A stretch of DNA of 64,000 nt, from positions 62,001-126,000 of IMG/VR virus record IMGVR_UViG_3300031957_002603. One strand, 5' to 3'. The DNA is from a virus. A program made the position numbers and the translations under genes. Each line of letters starts with the position of its first letter. The stretch's first letter is position 1. The notes under the pieces are model-generated. The model saw nothing but the letters and a program-made list of their open reading frames with translations. It was not told the origin of the DNA and did no database searches. Shown piece by piece: positions 9,601 to 19,210 of this stretch.

Positions 9601-12600
9601 TCTGTAAGTTCCGAGAACATTTATATTAAAGGCGATTTCCAAAAATTCTTTGTCAAGGACGACGATGTAAGCGACAACTTCTACTCGCTTGAGAAGTCAA
9701 TGTATCAAGTTATCTCTGACGAGATGCTTTCAATGTTTGCATCCGCTGTTGAGTTCAACAACTTGATGGGCGAAGCAGTCGATAGATACAGACACCGTTA
9801 TAAGAATCTTGATAAGATGCGTCAATTGTTCTTTGAGAAAGTCGAGTCCGATATGGACTTCGATAAATTTACAAATTATTACAAATGGATTGACTCATCG
9901 ATCTCGGAAATGATGACACAGTTGTTTCCGTTCTCTGCAAGACATTCAGAGGGAATCGCAGATATTGTCGAGAGCCACATTCTCGAGAGAAATAAATATC
10001 AAAACAAGTTCCCATTGACAACTCGACTTGCATCAACCGAGGGCTCGGCTCGAGGTGTTGGCGAACTAACTTACAATTGGAAGTTCGGACATGCTCCGTT
10101 TCCTTTCCGTGCCGAAGCCGAGAATGAAAACTGCCTCTGGAACAAAGAACGAAAAGAAAGAACAGATATATCAGATCGACAAGTAATTCAAAACTCTATC
10201 TTGAATCACAATAGTGCTTCTGCTCCGCTGCTGGCAACAGACGACGGCACAATGTACTTTGGCTCAACTTATGCAATCAACCGCTTAAGCAAGCCATACA
10301 AAGAGAGCATTGCCTTTAACGATTCAGTCCACGGTGGAACCAACTATTCCAAGATTAAAGATCGTGATTTTGTTTATAGTGCCACACGCATTCATGGTCC
10401 AGTATCGCAACAATACCCTCGAGGCATTCCTCAAAACGTAATGGTTGTTGGCGTCGGCGAAGGTCAAGGCACAGATGCCTTTATCGATTGCAAAGATGTC
10501 GAGGATCCAAACGAAAAAAGAAAGTGGCGCTTTACCGCTGTTGTTGGTCGTTTTGCCACTGGACAAAACCCACAAGCCAGACAAGGCGAAGATTATACTC
10601 ATAAAGTCAAATCCGAGGCATATTGGCCGGCAAATTTGATCTCTGGTAATGTCGAAGGGGGTTATGCCGACCTTGTGACAACAAAGTTCAAAAGTGGCTC
10701 AATTATAACGAATTTACACTCGGATACATTTTCTCCAACAAATGAGATCGGTCTTCAATCTCCGTTCACAAATGCTTGGGTTGGAGGACACCAATCCCGC
10801 CATGTTAATTTAAATACCTACATTGAATCTAGAGAAGGAAACCATGCGAGAGGCGGAATAGTTATTATCAATCAACCGAGTGACGGTGAAGAAGTTGTGA
10901 TAAGTGATGGAGTAATAAGTGTCACTTTCACTCTTAAATCTACAGCGACAGCCAACAACCATGTTCAAATTGGTGCAGACGCCGAAGAAACTTTAGACAA
11001 CTTTATAATAAAAATAAATGATTTTCCTTCATTTAAAATAACTGCATCAAAATTAAATTTTGCTACGATTGATTTAGTAAATGATGAACCCGGAGTTTTT
11101 GGCAATGTGCCAATGACCGATACGTTGGTATTTCCAAATCGAGTTGTGGTTGGCATGTCAGGCGGAACTTTTGAAGAAAGCCGTAATGGCCTAGACGATC
11201 AATACACCCGTCCCGAAGCATGGCGGCTTTTATTAAGAGAATGTGCCGATGGTACTCAAGGTACCTCATCTTTTCAAGGATCAAACGACGGAGCCATGGG
11301 CTTTGTTGGGCCTGACTATGGTGGCCCATATCCTGACAAATCTCGTAAGTACGCTTTCCGATATCGTGAGGAAAGAACAAAGCGTCCTGTTAATTTAAAA
11401 AATATTAAAACAACAACCGGCTCTGCGGTGCTAGGAAACTATACGGAGAACTATGAAGTCGTTCATACCTTTGGGATGAAAGGCAATAGCCCTGTTTTAA
11501 AAGAAACAACTGGCTCTCTACTGCCTTCTCACATAGGAAACTTACTCCCAGCAACCACCAATTACCAGACGCTCATTGCACAAACAACTGGTGCATACGG
11601 TAATGTTTTTGGAGACATTAATTCGTCTTCTATAGAACATCCGGATCCTTTATCAAGCCATACAGAGAACAATAGGCAATATAAGATCCCTGCTACTCCT
11701 GCTGTTGAAGGGCAATTGGCTACTGTCGGACTGGCATTCAAGATACCTCCACATGATGTTGTCGGAGCCGGCAGTACTTTGACAGTGCCAACAACTGGTT
11801 CTGGAATCACCATCGGAATCGACGCAGATGGTTCCGATTTAAGAGTAAATACAGATGGCAGCGATACTAACTTTCGCAACAATTTGTCATTTGCTCTAGC
11901 AGATGCCACTCTATATGGTAGTGTAAAAACTACAACAGAGGGCGGTGATACTGATACTTGTTTTCAAATAAATTCACCCGGCAGTGCGGCTTTAAGAATG
12001 CCGAATCTTATAGTCAATGGTGCCTATCCTTTAATCAAAGAATCAAACGATGATGACTTCTATTGGGCAGGATGGATTTATTATCCATCTGGCAGCACAG
12101 GAATTTTTAGAAGAATTTTTGCTATTTATGACGATGGCAATTCACTGTTAAAATGTGGTGTCATGGTTTCTTCAAATGGTCATGATTTATATCTTAGTTT
12201 AAGAGATGAATCTTCAATGCGTCATTGGTTATATAACAACGCCGGCGCAAACTTTGATGATACTCATGCAAATCAGTGGACCCATATCGCCGTCTCATTT
12301 AACAGTTCGTCAGTACTACAACAAGATTCGGTTACTTTATATATTAACGGAGTCAGCGCTTCAATAGATACTTTCCCTACTTTGGGTGGCGCACAATATT
12401 CTGCTTCTCATGATAGTACGATTGCAATTATGCAAGATGGAGATGGGACCAATACAACTTTTCGTCAACAATGGTCTGGCTCTGCGACAAATTGGGTATT
12501 TGGAACTGGTTCATTACTATCTACAGATGTTTTGAAACTGTACAACCATGGGTACGTCTGGGATACAGAATATAGTGCGTCAGAAATAGCAGCACATTGG

Positions 12601-13929
12601 AAATTCGGAGGTACGTCTTCTTTTGGAACAGATGAAATTGTACAACCGGGCGCTAAGTTTTTTAATCACTTAAGTAGCGACTATTTTATAACAGCGTCAA
12701 ATCCAGTTGTTGCCGCATTTGATACTACATTGTCATTTCAAACAGCCGGAACTAATGGTGGATCGCTTTATACACCGAGAATATCAACGTTTAGTTTGAC
12801 AGCATCATTACAGAATTCAAATTATAACGGCGCGATTACATCAACCGGAGATACAATTTACCTTAATGGTGTTGAATATTCGGATCCATTCTTTAGTTTG
12901 GGTACATTATCCGGTGGTGTTACACCAATTGCCGCACAACCAGAGGTTTCAAATATAACAGAAATCCAGCGAGATGATCTAACCTCATCGAACTCGATTA
13001 TCAGAACTCGCTTCTCTGCTCCCGGTGGTCCCGAGATTAACACGAGAGGATACTTAGATATCGGCTCTCAAGAGTTCTCTGTTTACAATGCAATGCCTTT
13101 CCGCAATCTGTCGGTCCTTGGGTCTGGTTCTGGTGAGGACACAACAATAAGAGTTGATAGTCCTGCGTCGAGACGAGAAGGTTTGAGAACACTTTACACA
13201 AGACATTGCGGAAGATACGGAATCGACTCACAATTTGGAGCGATCCAAGAAGATTCTTATGTCGTGGTTGATGCATCTTATCACAAAATTAATCGTAATA
13301 CAAGGGTAGTTGTCGAGACCGGTTCACTAATTATTACTGAAAGTGTTGACAATTTTCATGTTTCAAGACCAATTCCATCACAAGATTATGGATACGCATG
13401 GGTGACTGCGTCTTTATCAGAAGAATTGTCTCCGAGAACAACAGGAAATCAAGTGGTATTTGGTTATTGGCCAAAAGACGGTATATCAAAAGCAAACCCA
13501 GACCTTCAATGGAGAGACAACGGATTTGATTCTGCGGTTAATTTTCCAACTGGATCTACAGGTGCATTCTCTAGCACTGCATCTGGAACAATAACAATAT
13601 CTGTTAATCCAACCGATGGTGATACTATTACTTTTGGAACAACAGCCGCAAATACTACTACTTTTACTTTTAAAAACACTCCATTAGTAGATACTCATAT
13701 ACAAATAGGTGCTGGTGCTTCTCTCACGCTGGGAAATTTACTAAACAAATTGATTTCAACTTTTGGACTAGTTGGGGTTTCTCAACTACCTGTTGTCGGA
13801 TCTACTATGAATGTAACAAATGTTGGCAGCGAGAACATTGAAATAAGTGAAACCTTCACATCACCTAGTAATACTGTTTCTGGGCTTACGGGTGGTTTTA
13901 AACAAGGTCTTGTAGGAGTAACTTCATAA
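6664..13929 (+). CDS. Giant (2421 aa) baseplate/tail-tip protein with two LamG-like domains
   Basis: The start ATG at 6664 overlaps the upstream stop. The N-terminus is followed by a LamG/concanavalin-type sandwich at residues about 178-346 ('NTIEFWLKKDAF', 'NWHHYAISF', 'YVDGALENE', 'GSLDEFRFWKTRRTS'). A second, diverged LamG lies at about 1798-1980 ('FYWAGWIYYPSG', 'QWTHIAVSF', 'LYINGVSASID'). A roughly 100-residue beta module occurs twice, at about 1399-1501 and 2307-2414; each copy has a TITFG/VTFTLK strand, 'HVQIGA.A..TL.N' and a terminal 'GMSGG/GLTGG'. The central part (about 450-1150) is alpha/beta and looks like the conserved core. LamG domains bind glycans or protein, so this is probably the large host-contacting part of the baseplate. 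Exact T4 equivalence is unclear. Confidence 0.6.
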   Translation: MTIKDLFGKSKVAVIESSESGSVDLESPTFLDTVIKDNSTFVPFLDFSDPNLFVKFGSAELYYDSAIKRIYQTYPYDGSDNEKLQFQLSSSYLEEWLYYNKYPRSTGYAIFSANGWGSQTSEADGYGYPASQEYIDAAGGLHTASAGMLTGKLYENFDKSIKYDANKNRTQNFRLMPTDGNTIEFWLKKDAFDVASTEKEVILDLWNTEDTSSSDYGRLTIYLSGSGVGDSGANPIRVTLRNGTQGFDDQAIASSDFTTSSLADSNWHHYAISFVSQASSIKSYFYVDGALENELDIGSAGIDEISGRVNARIGALKTSPDGSSALAGAGKLSGSLDEFRFWKTRRTSKLINQNWFQPIAGGANTEDNNTALGCYYKFNEGITTTNSVDAKVLDYSGRLTNGTWTGYSSASRNTGSCFVSASVISVEEPDPIIYSTHPDVVSLSSEMQTSGSDYDTTNTTYLFQKLPQFLQDEDIDNDDDIKKLFQIISSYFDTIYSQTKVLPELTQKNYFSSSMKPLPFANKLLESRGFMTRELFVDTEVLEFYRGNDLQNLKYAENVNKIKNQIYHNIYNNLDYILKSKGTEKSMRNFLRCFGIDDELVKLNLYTDGGTHYFTDVFKNTSVTKKYLNFNNPDYFSSTVYQTSSANNSNVYISGSGMKGSTEKLERFNAFTFEIDTIIPEKIDITEQGFFDTTFLSSSIGGFHQPATGAIGDQYHWSTEDNIANVQIYTVKDKINSERAKFLITNEDGTLFLTSSFYTEIYSNNRWNLSVRVAPNGYGVYGSVLSSSNPDYTLTFYGVNHQFGEVREEFKLTASLNNTSGSAYVCNPKIVYAGAHYENYTGSLLQESDVQIGGCRYWFDFLEDADLKAHSLDVTSIGVDNATRCGTMFTYEISGTVLPRADMLALNWDFDTVTGSDSSGNFDVFDLTSGSTTARPIYGWLDNIVETDHPAIGANFGASKTSFVENELIYTAKKELPEISVSSENIYIKGDFQKFFVKDDDVSDNFYSLEKSMYQVISDEMLSMFASAVEFNNLMGEAVDRYRHRYKNLDKMRQLFFEKVESDMDFDKFTNYYKWIDSSISEMMTQLFPFSARHSEGIADIVESHILERNKYQNKFPLTTRLASTEGSARGVGELTYNWKFGHAPFPFRAEAENENCLWNKERKERTDISDRQVIQNSILNHNSASAPLLATDDGTMYFGSTYAINRLSKPYKESIAFNDSVHGGTNYSKIKDRDFVYSATRIHGPVSQQYPRGIPQNVMVVGVGEGQGTDAFIDCKDVEDPNEKRKWRFTAVVGRFATGQNPQARQGEDYTHKVKSEAYWPANLISGNVEGGYADLVTTKFKSGSIITNLHSDTFSPTNEIGLQSPFTNAWVGGHQSRHVNLNTYIESREGNHARGGIVIINQPSDGEEVVISDGVISVTFTLKSTATANNHVQIGADAEETLDNFIIKINDFPSFKITASKLNFATIDLVNDEPGVFGNVPMTDTLVFPNRVVVGMSGGTFEESRNGLDDQYTRPEAWRLLLRECADGTQGTSSFQGSNDGAMGFVGPDYGGPYPDKSRKYAFRYREERTKRPVNLKNIKTTTGSAVLGNYTENYEVVHTFGMKGNSPVLKETTGSLLPSHIGNLLPATTNYQTLIAQTTGAYGNVFGDINSSSIEHPDPLSSHTENNRQYKIPATPAVEGQLATVGLAFKIPPHDVVGAGSTLTVPTTGSGITIGIDADGSDLRVNTDGSDTNFRNNLSFALADATLYGSVKTTTEGGDTDTCFQINSPGSAALRMPNLIVNGAYPLIKESNDDDFYWAGWIYYPSGSTGIFRRIFAIYDDGNSLLKCGVMVSSNGHDLYLSLRDESSMRHWLYNNAGANFDDTHANQWTHIAVSFNSSSVLQQDSVTLYINGVSASIDTFPTLGGAQYSASHDSTIAIMQDGDGTNTTFRQQWSGSATNWVFGTGSLLSTDVLKLYNHGYVWDTEYSASEIAAHWKFGGTSSFGTDEIVQPGAKFFNHLSSDYFITASNPVVAAFDTTLSFQTAGTNGGSLYTPRISTFSLTASLQNSNYNGAITSTGDTIYLNGVEYSDPFFSLGTLSGGVTPIAAQPEVSNITEIQRDDLTSSNSIIRTRFSAPGGPEINTRGYLDIGSQEFSVYNAMPFRNLSVLGSGSGEDTTIRVDSPASRREGLRTLYTRHCGRYGIDSQFGAIQEDSYVVVDASYHKINRNTRVVVETGSLIITESVDNFHVSRPIPSQDYGYAWVTASLSEELSPRTTGNQVVFGYWPKDGISKANPDLQWRDNGFDSAVNFPTGSTGAFSSTASGTITISVNPTDGDTITFGTTAANTTTFTFKNTPLVDTHIQIGAGASLTLGNLLNKLISTFGLVGVSQLPVVGSTMNVTNVGSENIEISETFTSPSNTVSGLTGGFKQGLVGVTS

Positions 13930-16900
13930 TGGCACAATTTGTTGATTTTGTTGGATTAAATACGTTTATATATGAGGCGAATGGATATACTTATGAAATA
14001 AGTGATTTAGCCACAGAAGAATATTCTGCTAATGAATATATTTCAAAAGCAGGTCTTGTAGGTACAAAATTGGTCCTTTTGTATCCAAATACCATTGGCA
14101 ATTTTGGCTTTGCGGGAAGTGCCCTAGAATATGCAGACCTCGAAAATATGGATCCAAGACAAACTAATAGGTTTGCTTTTGAATATCGTGACATCAGAAA
14201 TTTAATTAATTCAAATTTTCCTCTTTATCTTTCTGCTTCCATGCATGGAATAGAATCATCTGCATCTTATTTCCCCGCTCTAATGTTAAAAAGAAATGGT
14301 CCATACGGACACCCGATGTTCAAGCAAATCCGAGTTCACCAGAATCCTCTTACCCGGAGACAAATAAAAGAGAACATTTTTACAATTGTGGAAACACCGT
14401 CGCAAGAAGCCATAAGAACATTTGGCAACAATAAAATTGAAACAATTCGTTCAAGATATGGTAACATTGTCGGATTTAGAGAAGCAATGGTGACATCTCG
14501 ATATCAGCCACTCGATTGGCTATTGGGCTTCTCATCAGATGACGAAAGAATTGTAAATGCAGAGAACCCATCACAAGAGAACATTGAACGCTTGATTCTT
14601 CGTAATTCTTATGGAAATGACATTAACTTTTTTGCAAACGCTGAATTAGACAACCGTCTGGGTCTTGAGATTGAAGAAGATGAAGATTATGAAAGGATCT
14701 CAAACTTTTACCTTAATGGTGGCCTTGACGCTGATGATAGTCCTGCTTCAACATTTGAGTTTCTTAAATATCGTGAAACGGTTTTCCCAAGAGAGACGAA
14801 TGCTTTCAGAGCCATCTCGAGAAAAAGAACGAATTATCTTAACAATTTTTGGAGAGATGATCGACAAGACAGATCAATTATTACAACAGACGCATTCGGC
14901 AGCAAATATGTAACCAGTGCAACTGGGTCCGGATATAGAAGACCATCAATTTGGCCACTTGATGCAGATGTTAATTTTGCTAGTAGAGACATTAGAGATG
15001 TTCATGAAGAATTTCTTGGCTTCAATGCAAATTCTGGCCTAGGCCAATTATCCGGTGGCGCGGGTATTTTACAAAATCAATATTGCCAAATAACAACAGA
15101 ACCAGTCGAAGATCTTGGATCAGGCGACGTACAACCAGAATTTGATAATAATTTCCGCGCAGGTCCCTTGTATTCTAGAAGGCATACTCTTTCTTATAAT
15201 AAATATCGTGGATTGTCAACTATATTTAGTGCGTCGGTCACTGGATCGGTCGTTTCTCCAGATGGTATTTTTATACCAGAAACATCTTCTGCGGGCGGCG
15301 GATTGGCTGGCCTTGGAGTAAAAGGACAAGGTCAAGCACTATGGGAAGCCGGCGCTCAAGCAGGAAAGAACCCATTTTATTCTTCATATGACTATTGGTG
15401 GGAACAATTAAGATTAAAAGCAAAAGATTATTCAGTTGTTCCGGAATTCCGAATATCAGAATTTATCGAGACAATTGAAAAATCCGGATCTCAAACATTT
15501 ATTGACAATATGTTTGAAGTTACTGGCGGGTCATCGGGCGATATAGATCTAGAAAGGCCATATGATCAATTCTTTGGTAATGATTCATCCGAGACAAAGT
15601 TCTATGAAACTTATTCAACTTCTGATTTCATGAAGCATTTTGCAAAGATTAAAAAAGATCATGACGAATTTGTTGAACCATCAAAGATCACTCTAACATG
15701 TAAAGCATTTAAAAAATTTCTTGCATATGATTCTTTTTACCCTGCGAATCGAACAGTTGACCTCGCAACACAGTTTTCAAGATCATACGCTGATAATATT
15801 GAGTTTTCAAGTTCATTCGGAGACACAACAGGCGGCAATAATAAGAGACAGGTTGGATTGCAAGCAATTTTAAAACCAATGATGGCACCGGGTATTTTAT
15901 ATAATTCAATTAGATCTGGACTTGCTTGTGACTATCCAATTCACGATAATACATTGACTGGCGAAATCGCTTTATCATCCTCATCAGGTCCGGCTCTAAT
16001 TGCATATTCAAATGATAAAGAATTTACTACTAGATTGCCTTTTGAGACAATTTATAATCCTGAAAAATTCTTGTTTAATAAAAATATTGCATGCGATGAA
16101 CCAGATCCAAATGCAAATACAAATGTCAGGGCATCTTTGCAAGGAGGGTCTGATAATTTGTATAAAAAAATGATAAATAATTTCCTCGCTGAAACTACTA
16201 ACTTTTTCTTAGAAGACTCACAATTATCATTTATCGTTTCAAAAAAGCAATCTGATCCATCATTCGGAGTTATGGAAGCCGGAAAAACTTATGCAATGAG
16301 GATTAAAGTAGGAAAAACATATTCCACTTCTAGGAAGCCATTCTCAAATGAAAACGGTTCTTATTTCCCTCCCAATCAATATATCGAAGGCGATGATTAT
16401 GCTAGAGAGAATATAACTATGTATTCTAGGCCGAGCGCATTCGGCCCACCAAGTCCAGCATATGGCGACCGTCATGGAGCCGGAGCGTTAGGCGCAGGGA
16501 TTGGTTTTATGGGATCTTATATAGGATATAATTTCCCATATACACCTCCTTATTACTACGGAGAAGCATATTGTGATGTATTATTTCATGCCGAAAATAC
16601 ACAAAAGTACACTTTAACAGAAATTCTTCAAGGTTCAGAATACTACATCATTAGAGTAGATCCCGAATCTTATGCAAGTTCTTCGTTAAATATACGAGGC
16701 TTTAATAATCCTGCTTTTGGACCAACGACAGGATTGCAAGGAACAGGCTCAAGAGTAGGCTACCCCGATTACCTATCATCTTACGGTTTTTATCCGGATA
16801 GGTTTAGAGGCACCTATGATGATGGAATTAATAAAACAACATTTAATCGAACTTTAAACGTGGTAAATCGACATGCAATGCAACTAATTTCTTCAATTAA

Positions 16901-18221
16901 TGTAAATGGTAAGGCTGTTTTGTCTGAAGGCGCCGGACTTTCGTTTACCTCTTTGGCAGATGGTGACCCAAATGAAAGATGGATTATTCAACCAAAATGG
17001 GAAACACCAATATTAAATTTTAATGATGTTTCAATAACAACAAATGCAAACTATGACGCCCAAGCGCCTCGAGGTATGTGGCATCAATATGGAAGAATAC
17101 CAGAAGAAAACGAATCAATTTTCATGCAAGTAACAGATATTCCAATTAGTTGGAATGAAAACTTTATTGGAAACTCTGATTTTGCAGCAACTGGTTCGCT
17201 TGTAGATGTGTGTGGCTTTGACACATCTCAAGTCAAACTTGGCAAGGTTGAAAGTAAAAAGATTATTAAAGAGGCTGTTGTTGCCGTTCCTTATATTCAA
17301 AAAGCAAATAGAAAGCAATTCTATTCCATTGGAGAAGATCAAGTTTTCAATGCAAAGAAGTTTGTCGAGGTAACAAAAAAAGAACAGATTAATGCTCCTA
17401 GAGATGGCGATCAACCACCAGACTTTTATGGATCAAAAACAACAAGTGTCATCATTGACATGATAAGAAAGATGGATGAGTTTGTGTTTCCTCCAACGAT
17501 GGATTTCCTTCATTTTCCAGAAAAGGTTAAACCATTTGCAATGTATATCTTTGAATTTTCTCATGAACTTAATCAGCAAGATCTTGCAGACATATGGCAA
17601 AATCTTCCTCCAAGATTAGGCGAGAATTTTGAAGAAGCAGAAGCAACCATTTCACATCCGCTATTCTCCGATCACTTTCTTTCTTCAGTTCAAAGAGAGG
17701 AAGGACAGCAAACACCAACTGGTGGAACAATCGATACAGAGATTCGTTGGATGATTTTTAAAGTCAAGCAAAGAGCAGAAACCGATTATTCATCAAAAGT
17801 TGTGTCTGGTGTGAGCAACAAAACATTGAGAAAAAGAGTGTTGTTCCCAAAATCTCCACAAGAGCGTAAAGAAAACATTGATTCGCTATTGTCTTACAAC
17901 TGGCCTTATGATTATTTCTCTCTTGTTGAATTAGTTAAGTTAGATGCTGAATTCACATTTACCGATATTGATCCAAACAATCCCAATGCGCTCGGCAGAA
18001 AAGGTGACCCCAATAAAGATAAAGCAAAGAAAACAATTCAATCTAGATTAAAACAACCGGCACCACCGGCACCACCGACATTGTCACCACCAGTAAATAC
18101 TCCTGAAGGGCCGCAGGCATCTCAAGGGCAACCGGGTCCCGGAATGAGCATGCAAAGCCAAGCGCCTCAATTTAAGGCAGCCCAAATTTTTGGTGTTTTT
18201 CCAAAGCCCGGCGGTAATTAG
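13929..18221 (+). CDS. Large virion structural protein (1430 aa), baseplate/tail region
   Basis: TAATG coupling joins it to the LamG giant. The N-terminal part contains a 'LMLKRNGPYGHP..KQIRVHQNPLTRRQ' segment (residues about 117-150), which I know as a recurrent block in large virion proteins of marine phages, of unknown function. A Gly/Pro/Tyr-rich stretch follows at about residues 830-880 ('FGPPSPAYGDRHGAGALGAG'). The C-terminus is a Pro/Gln-rich, probably disordered tail (about 1375-1425). No enzymatic motif was seen. The position between the giant LamG protein and other baseplate genes argues for a structural role. The tail could be an interaction or cleavage segment. Confidence 0.5.
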   Translation: MAQFVDFVGLNTFIYEANGYTYEISDLATEEYSANEYISKAGLVGTKLVLLYPNTIGNFGFAGSALEYADLENMDPRQTNRFAFEYRDIRNLINSNFPLYLSASMHGIESSASYFPALMLKRNGPYGHPMFKQIRVHQNPLTRRQIKENIFTIVETPSQEAIRTFGNNKIETIRSRYGNIVGFREAMVTSRYQPLDWLLGFSSDDERIVNAENPSQENIERLILRNSYGNDINFFANAELDNRLGLEIEEDEDYERISNFYLNGGLDADDSPASTFEFLKYRETVFPRETNAFRAISRKRTNYLNNFWRDDRQDRSIITTDAFGSKYVTSATGSGYRRPSIWPLDADVNFASRDIRDVHEEFLGFNANSGLGQLSGGAGILQNQYCQITTEPVEDLGSGDVQPEFDNNFRAGPLYSRRHTLSYNKYRGLSTIFSASVTGSVVSPDGIFIPETSSAGGGLAGLGVKGQGQALWEAGAQAGKNPFYSSYDYWWEQLRLKAKDYSVVPEFRISEFIETIEKSGSQTFIDNMFEVTGGSSGDIDLERPYDQFFGNDSSETKFYETYSTSDFMKHFAKIKKDHDEFVEPSKITLTCKAFKKFLAYDSFYPANRTVDLATQFSRSYADNIEFSSSFGDTTGGNNKRQVGLQAILKPMMAPGILYNSIRSGLACDYPIHDNTLTGEIALSSSSGPALIAYSNDKEFTTRLPFETIYNPEKFLFNKNIACDEPDPNANTNVRASLQGGSDNLYKKMINNFLAETTNFFLEDSQLSFIVSKKQSDPSFGVMEAGKTYAMRIKVGKTYSTSRKPFSNENGSYFPPNQYIEGDDYARENITMYSRPSAFGPPSPAYGDRHGAGALGAGIGFMGSYIGYNFPYTPPYYYGEAYCDVLFHAENTQKYTLTEILQGSEYYIIRVDPESYASSSLNIRGFNNPAFGPTTGLQGTGSRVGYPDYLSSYGFYPDRFRGTYDDGINKTTFNRTLNVVNRHAMQLISSINVNGKAVLSEGAGLSFTSLADGDPNERWIIQPKWETPILNFNDVSITTNANYDAQAPRGMWHQYGRIPEENESIFMQVTDIPISWNENFIGNSDFAATGSLVDVCGFDTSQVKLGKVESKKIIKEAVVAVPYIQKANRKQFYSIGEDQVFNAKKFVEVTKKEQINAPRDGDQPPDFYGSKTTSVIIDMIRKMDEFVFPPTMDFLHFPEKVKPFAMYIFEFSHELNQQDLADIWQNLPPRLGENFEEAEATISHPLFSDHFLSSVQREEGQQTPTGGTIDTEIRWMIFKVKQRAETDYSSKVVSGVSNKTLRKRVLFPKSPQERKENIDSLLSYNWPYDYFSLVELVKLDAEFTFTDIDPNNPNALGRKGDPNKDKAKKTIQSRLKQPAPPAPPTLSPPVNTPEGPQASQGQPGPGMSMQSQAPQFKAAQIFGVFPKPGGN

Positions 18222-18232
18222 AGAAACAAGAC

Positions 18233-19210
18233 ATGACATTTTTTGATAAAAAAGAAGAAGTAATTTCAATCGAGTTGACTCCATATGGTCGTCACTTGCT
18301 TTCGCTTGGAAAATTAAGGCCCTCATACTATGCTTTTTTTGATGACGATGTAATTTATAATGTCGAGGCAGCCGGATTAACAGAGACCAGTGCTGACATT
18401 AAAACAAGAATTCTTGAAGAAACACCGTACATGAAACCGACTTGTCTTTTCAGAAACGTAAATGATACAGTGGGTCGGTCGGAGAATTATCTTACAACCG
18501 AGGAGATTAGATATCCTTCCGCCGATAACAAAATATATTTTCTTCAAAACCCTCTCGGAACTTGTGACCACACTGCAACAGAATCACCCGCTCTCAAAGC
18601 AACATTTATTCTTAATTCTAGTTCAGCCGGAAGCAAGTTCCAAATCAATTCAACATTTCCAGATCAACAAATACCCCAGATTGACATCGATTATGACTAC
18701 ACTGTCGAAGTGAAGAATACAAACAAAGAAGCCAATCGTGAACTTGTAACAAACGCACCTCCTGAATTTCGTTCAAAGATATTCGATGATGGAACATATT
18801 ACGACATTCAAGATGACAATATGATTCTACAACTGCTGGAGGAGAACGGTTTTGCTTTGACTGATTCGTTTGAGATTGAGGTATTCAAATTAGATGACAC
18901 TGATTCTGAAAAGATGGAGCAATTAAAGTTCTCCCCAAGGGTCAGTAAGATTAAAGATGATTATATTTTAGATGAAGTGTTAGAAGATCCATCCCTCATA
19001 ATTAATCAAGAATACGTTGAATATTATTTTAATATATTTGTCGACAATGAGATCTCAATTAACGATTTATGTAAAGGAATTAAGAATCTTCAATCGCAAA
19101 ATATCTTTATCGACCTCGAAGTAAACTGCCCGGACGTGCTAGAAACTGGTGACGTAAATATTTATAGAACAAGAATAACTAAAGACGATTTGGAGATTTG
19201 TGATGATTGA
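18233..19210 (+). CDS. Virion protein with 'LT..GR.LLS.GK' N-terminal domain
   Basis: 325 residues. The N-terminus 'MTFFDKKEEVISIELTPYG' followed by 'RHLLSLGKLRPSYYAFFDDDVIY' belongs to a small domain recurrent in T4-like marine phages. The same pattern opens the protein at 24460, so the two share a domain. The rest is acidic alpha/beta with no known motif. The gene is 12 bases after the previous stop with a modest SD, and its 3' end overlaps the next start by 8 bases. A baseplate or tail accessory role is inferred from context only. Confidence 0.45.
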   Translation: MTFFDKKEEVISIELTPYGRHLLSLGKLRPSYYAFFDDDVIYNVEAAGLTETSADIKTRILEETPYMKPTCLFRNVNDTVGRSENYLTTEEIRYPSADNKIYFLQNPLGTCDHTATESPALKATFILNSSSAGSKFQINSTFPDQQIPQIDIDYDYTVEVKNTNKEANRELVTNAPPEFRSKIFDDGTYYDIQDDNMILQLLEENGFALTDSFEIEVFKLDDTDSEKMEQLKFSPRVSKIKDDYILDEVLEDPSLIINQEYVEYYFNIFVDNEISINDLCKGIKNLQSQNIFIDLEVNCPDVLETGDVNIYRTRITKDDLEICDD

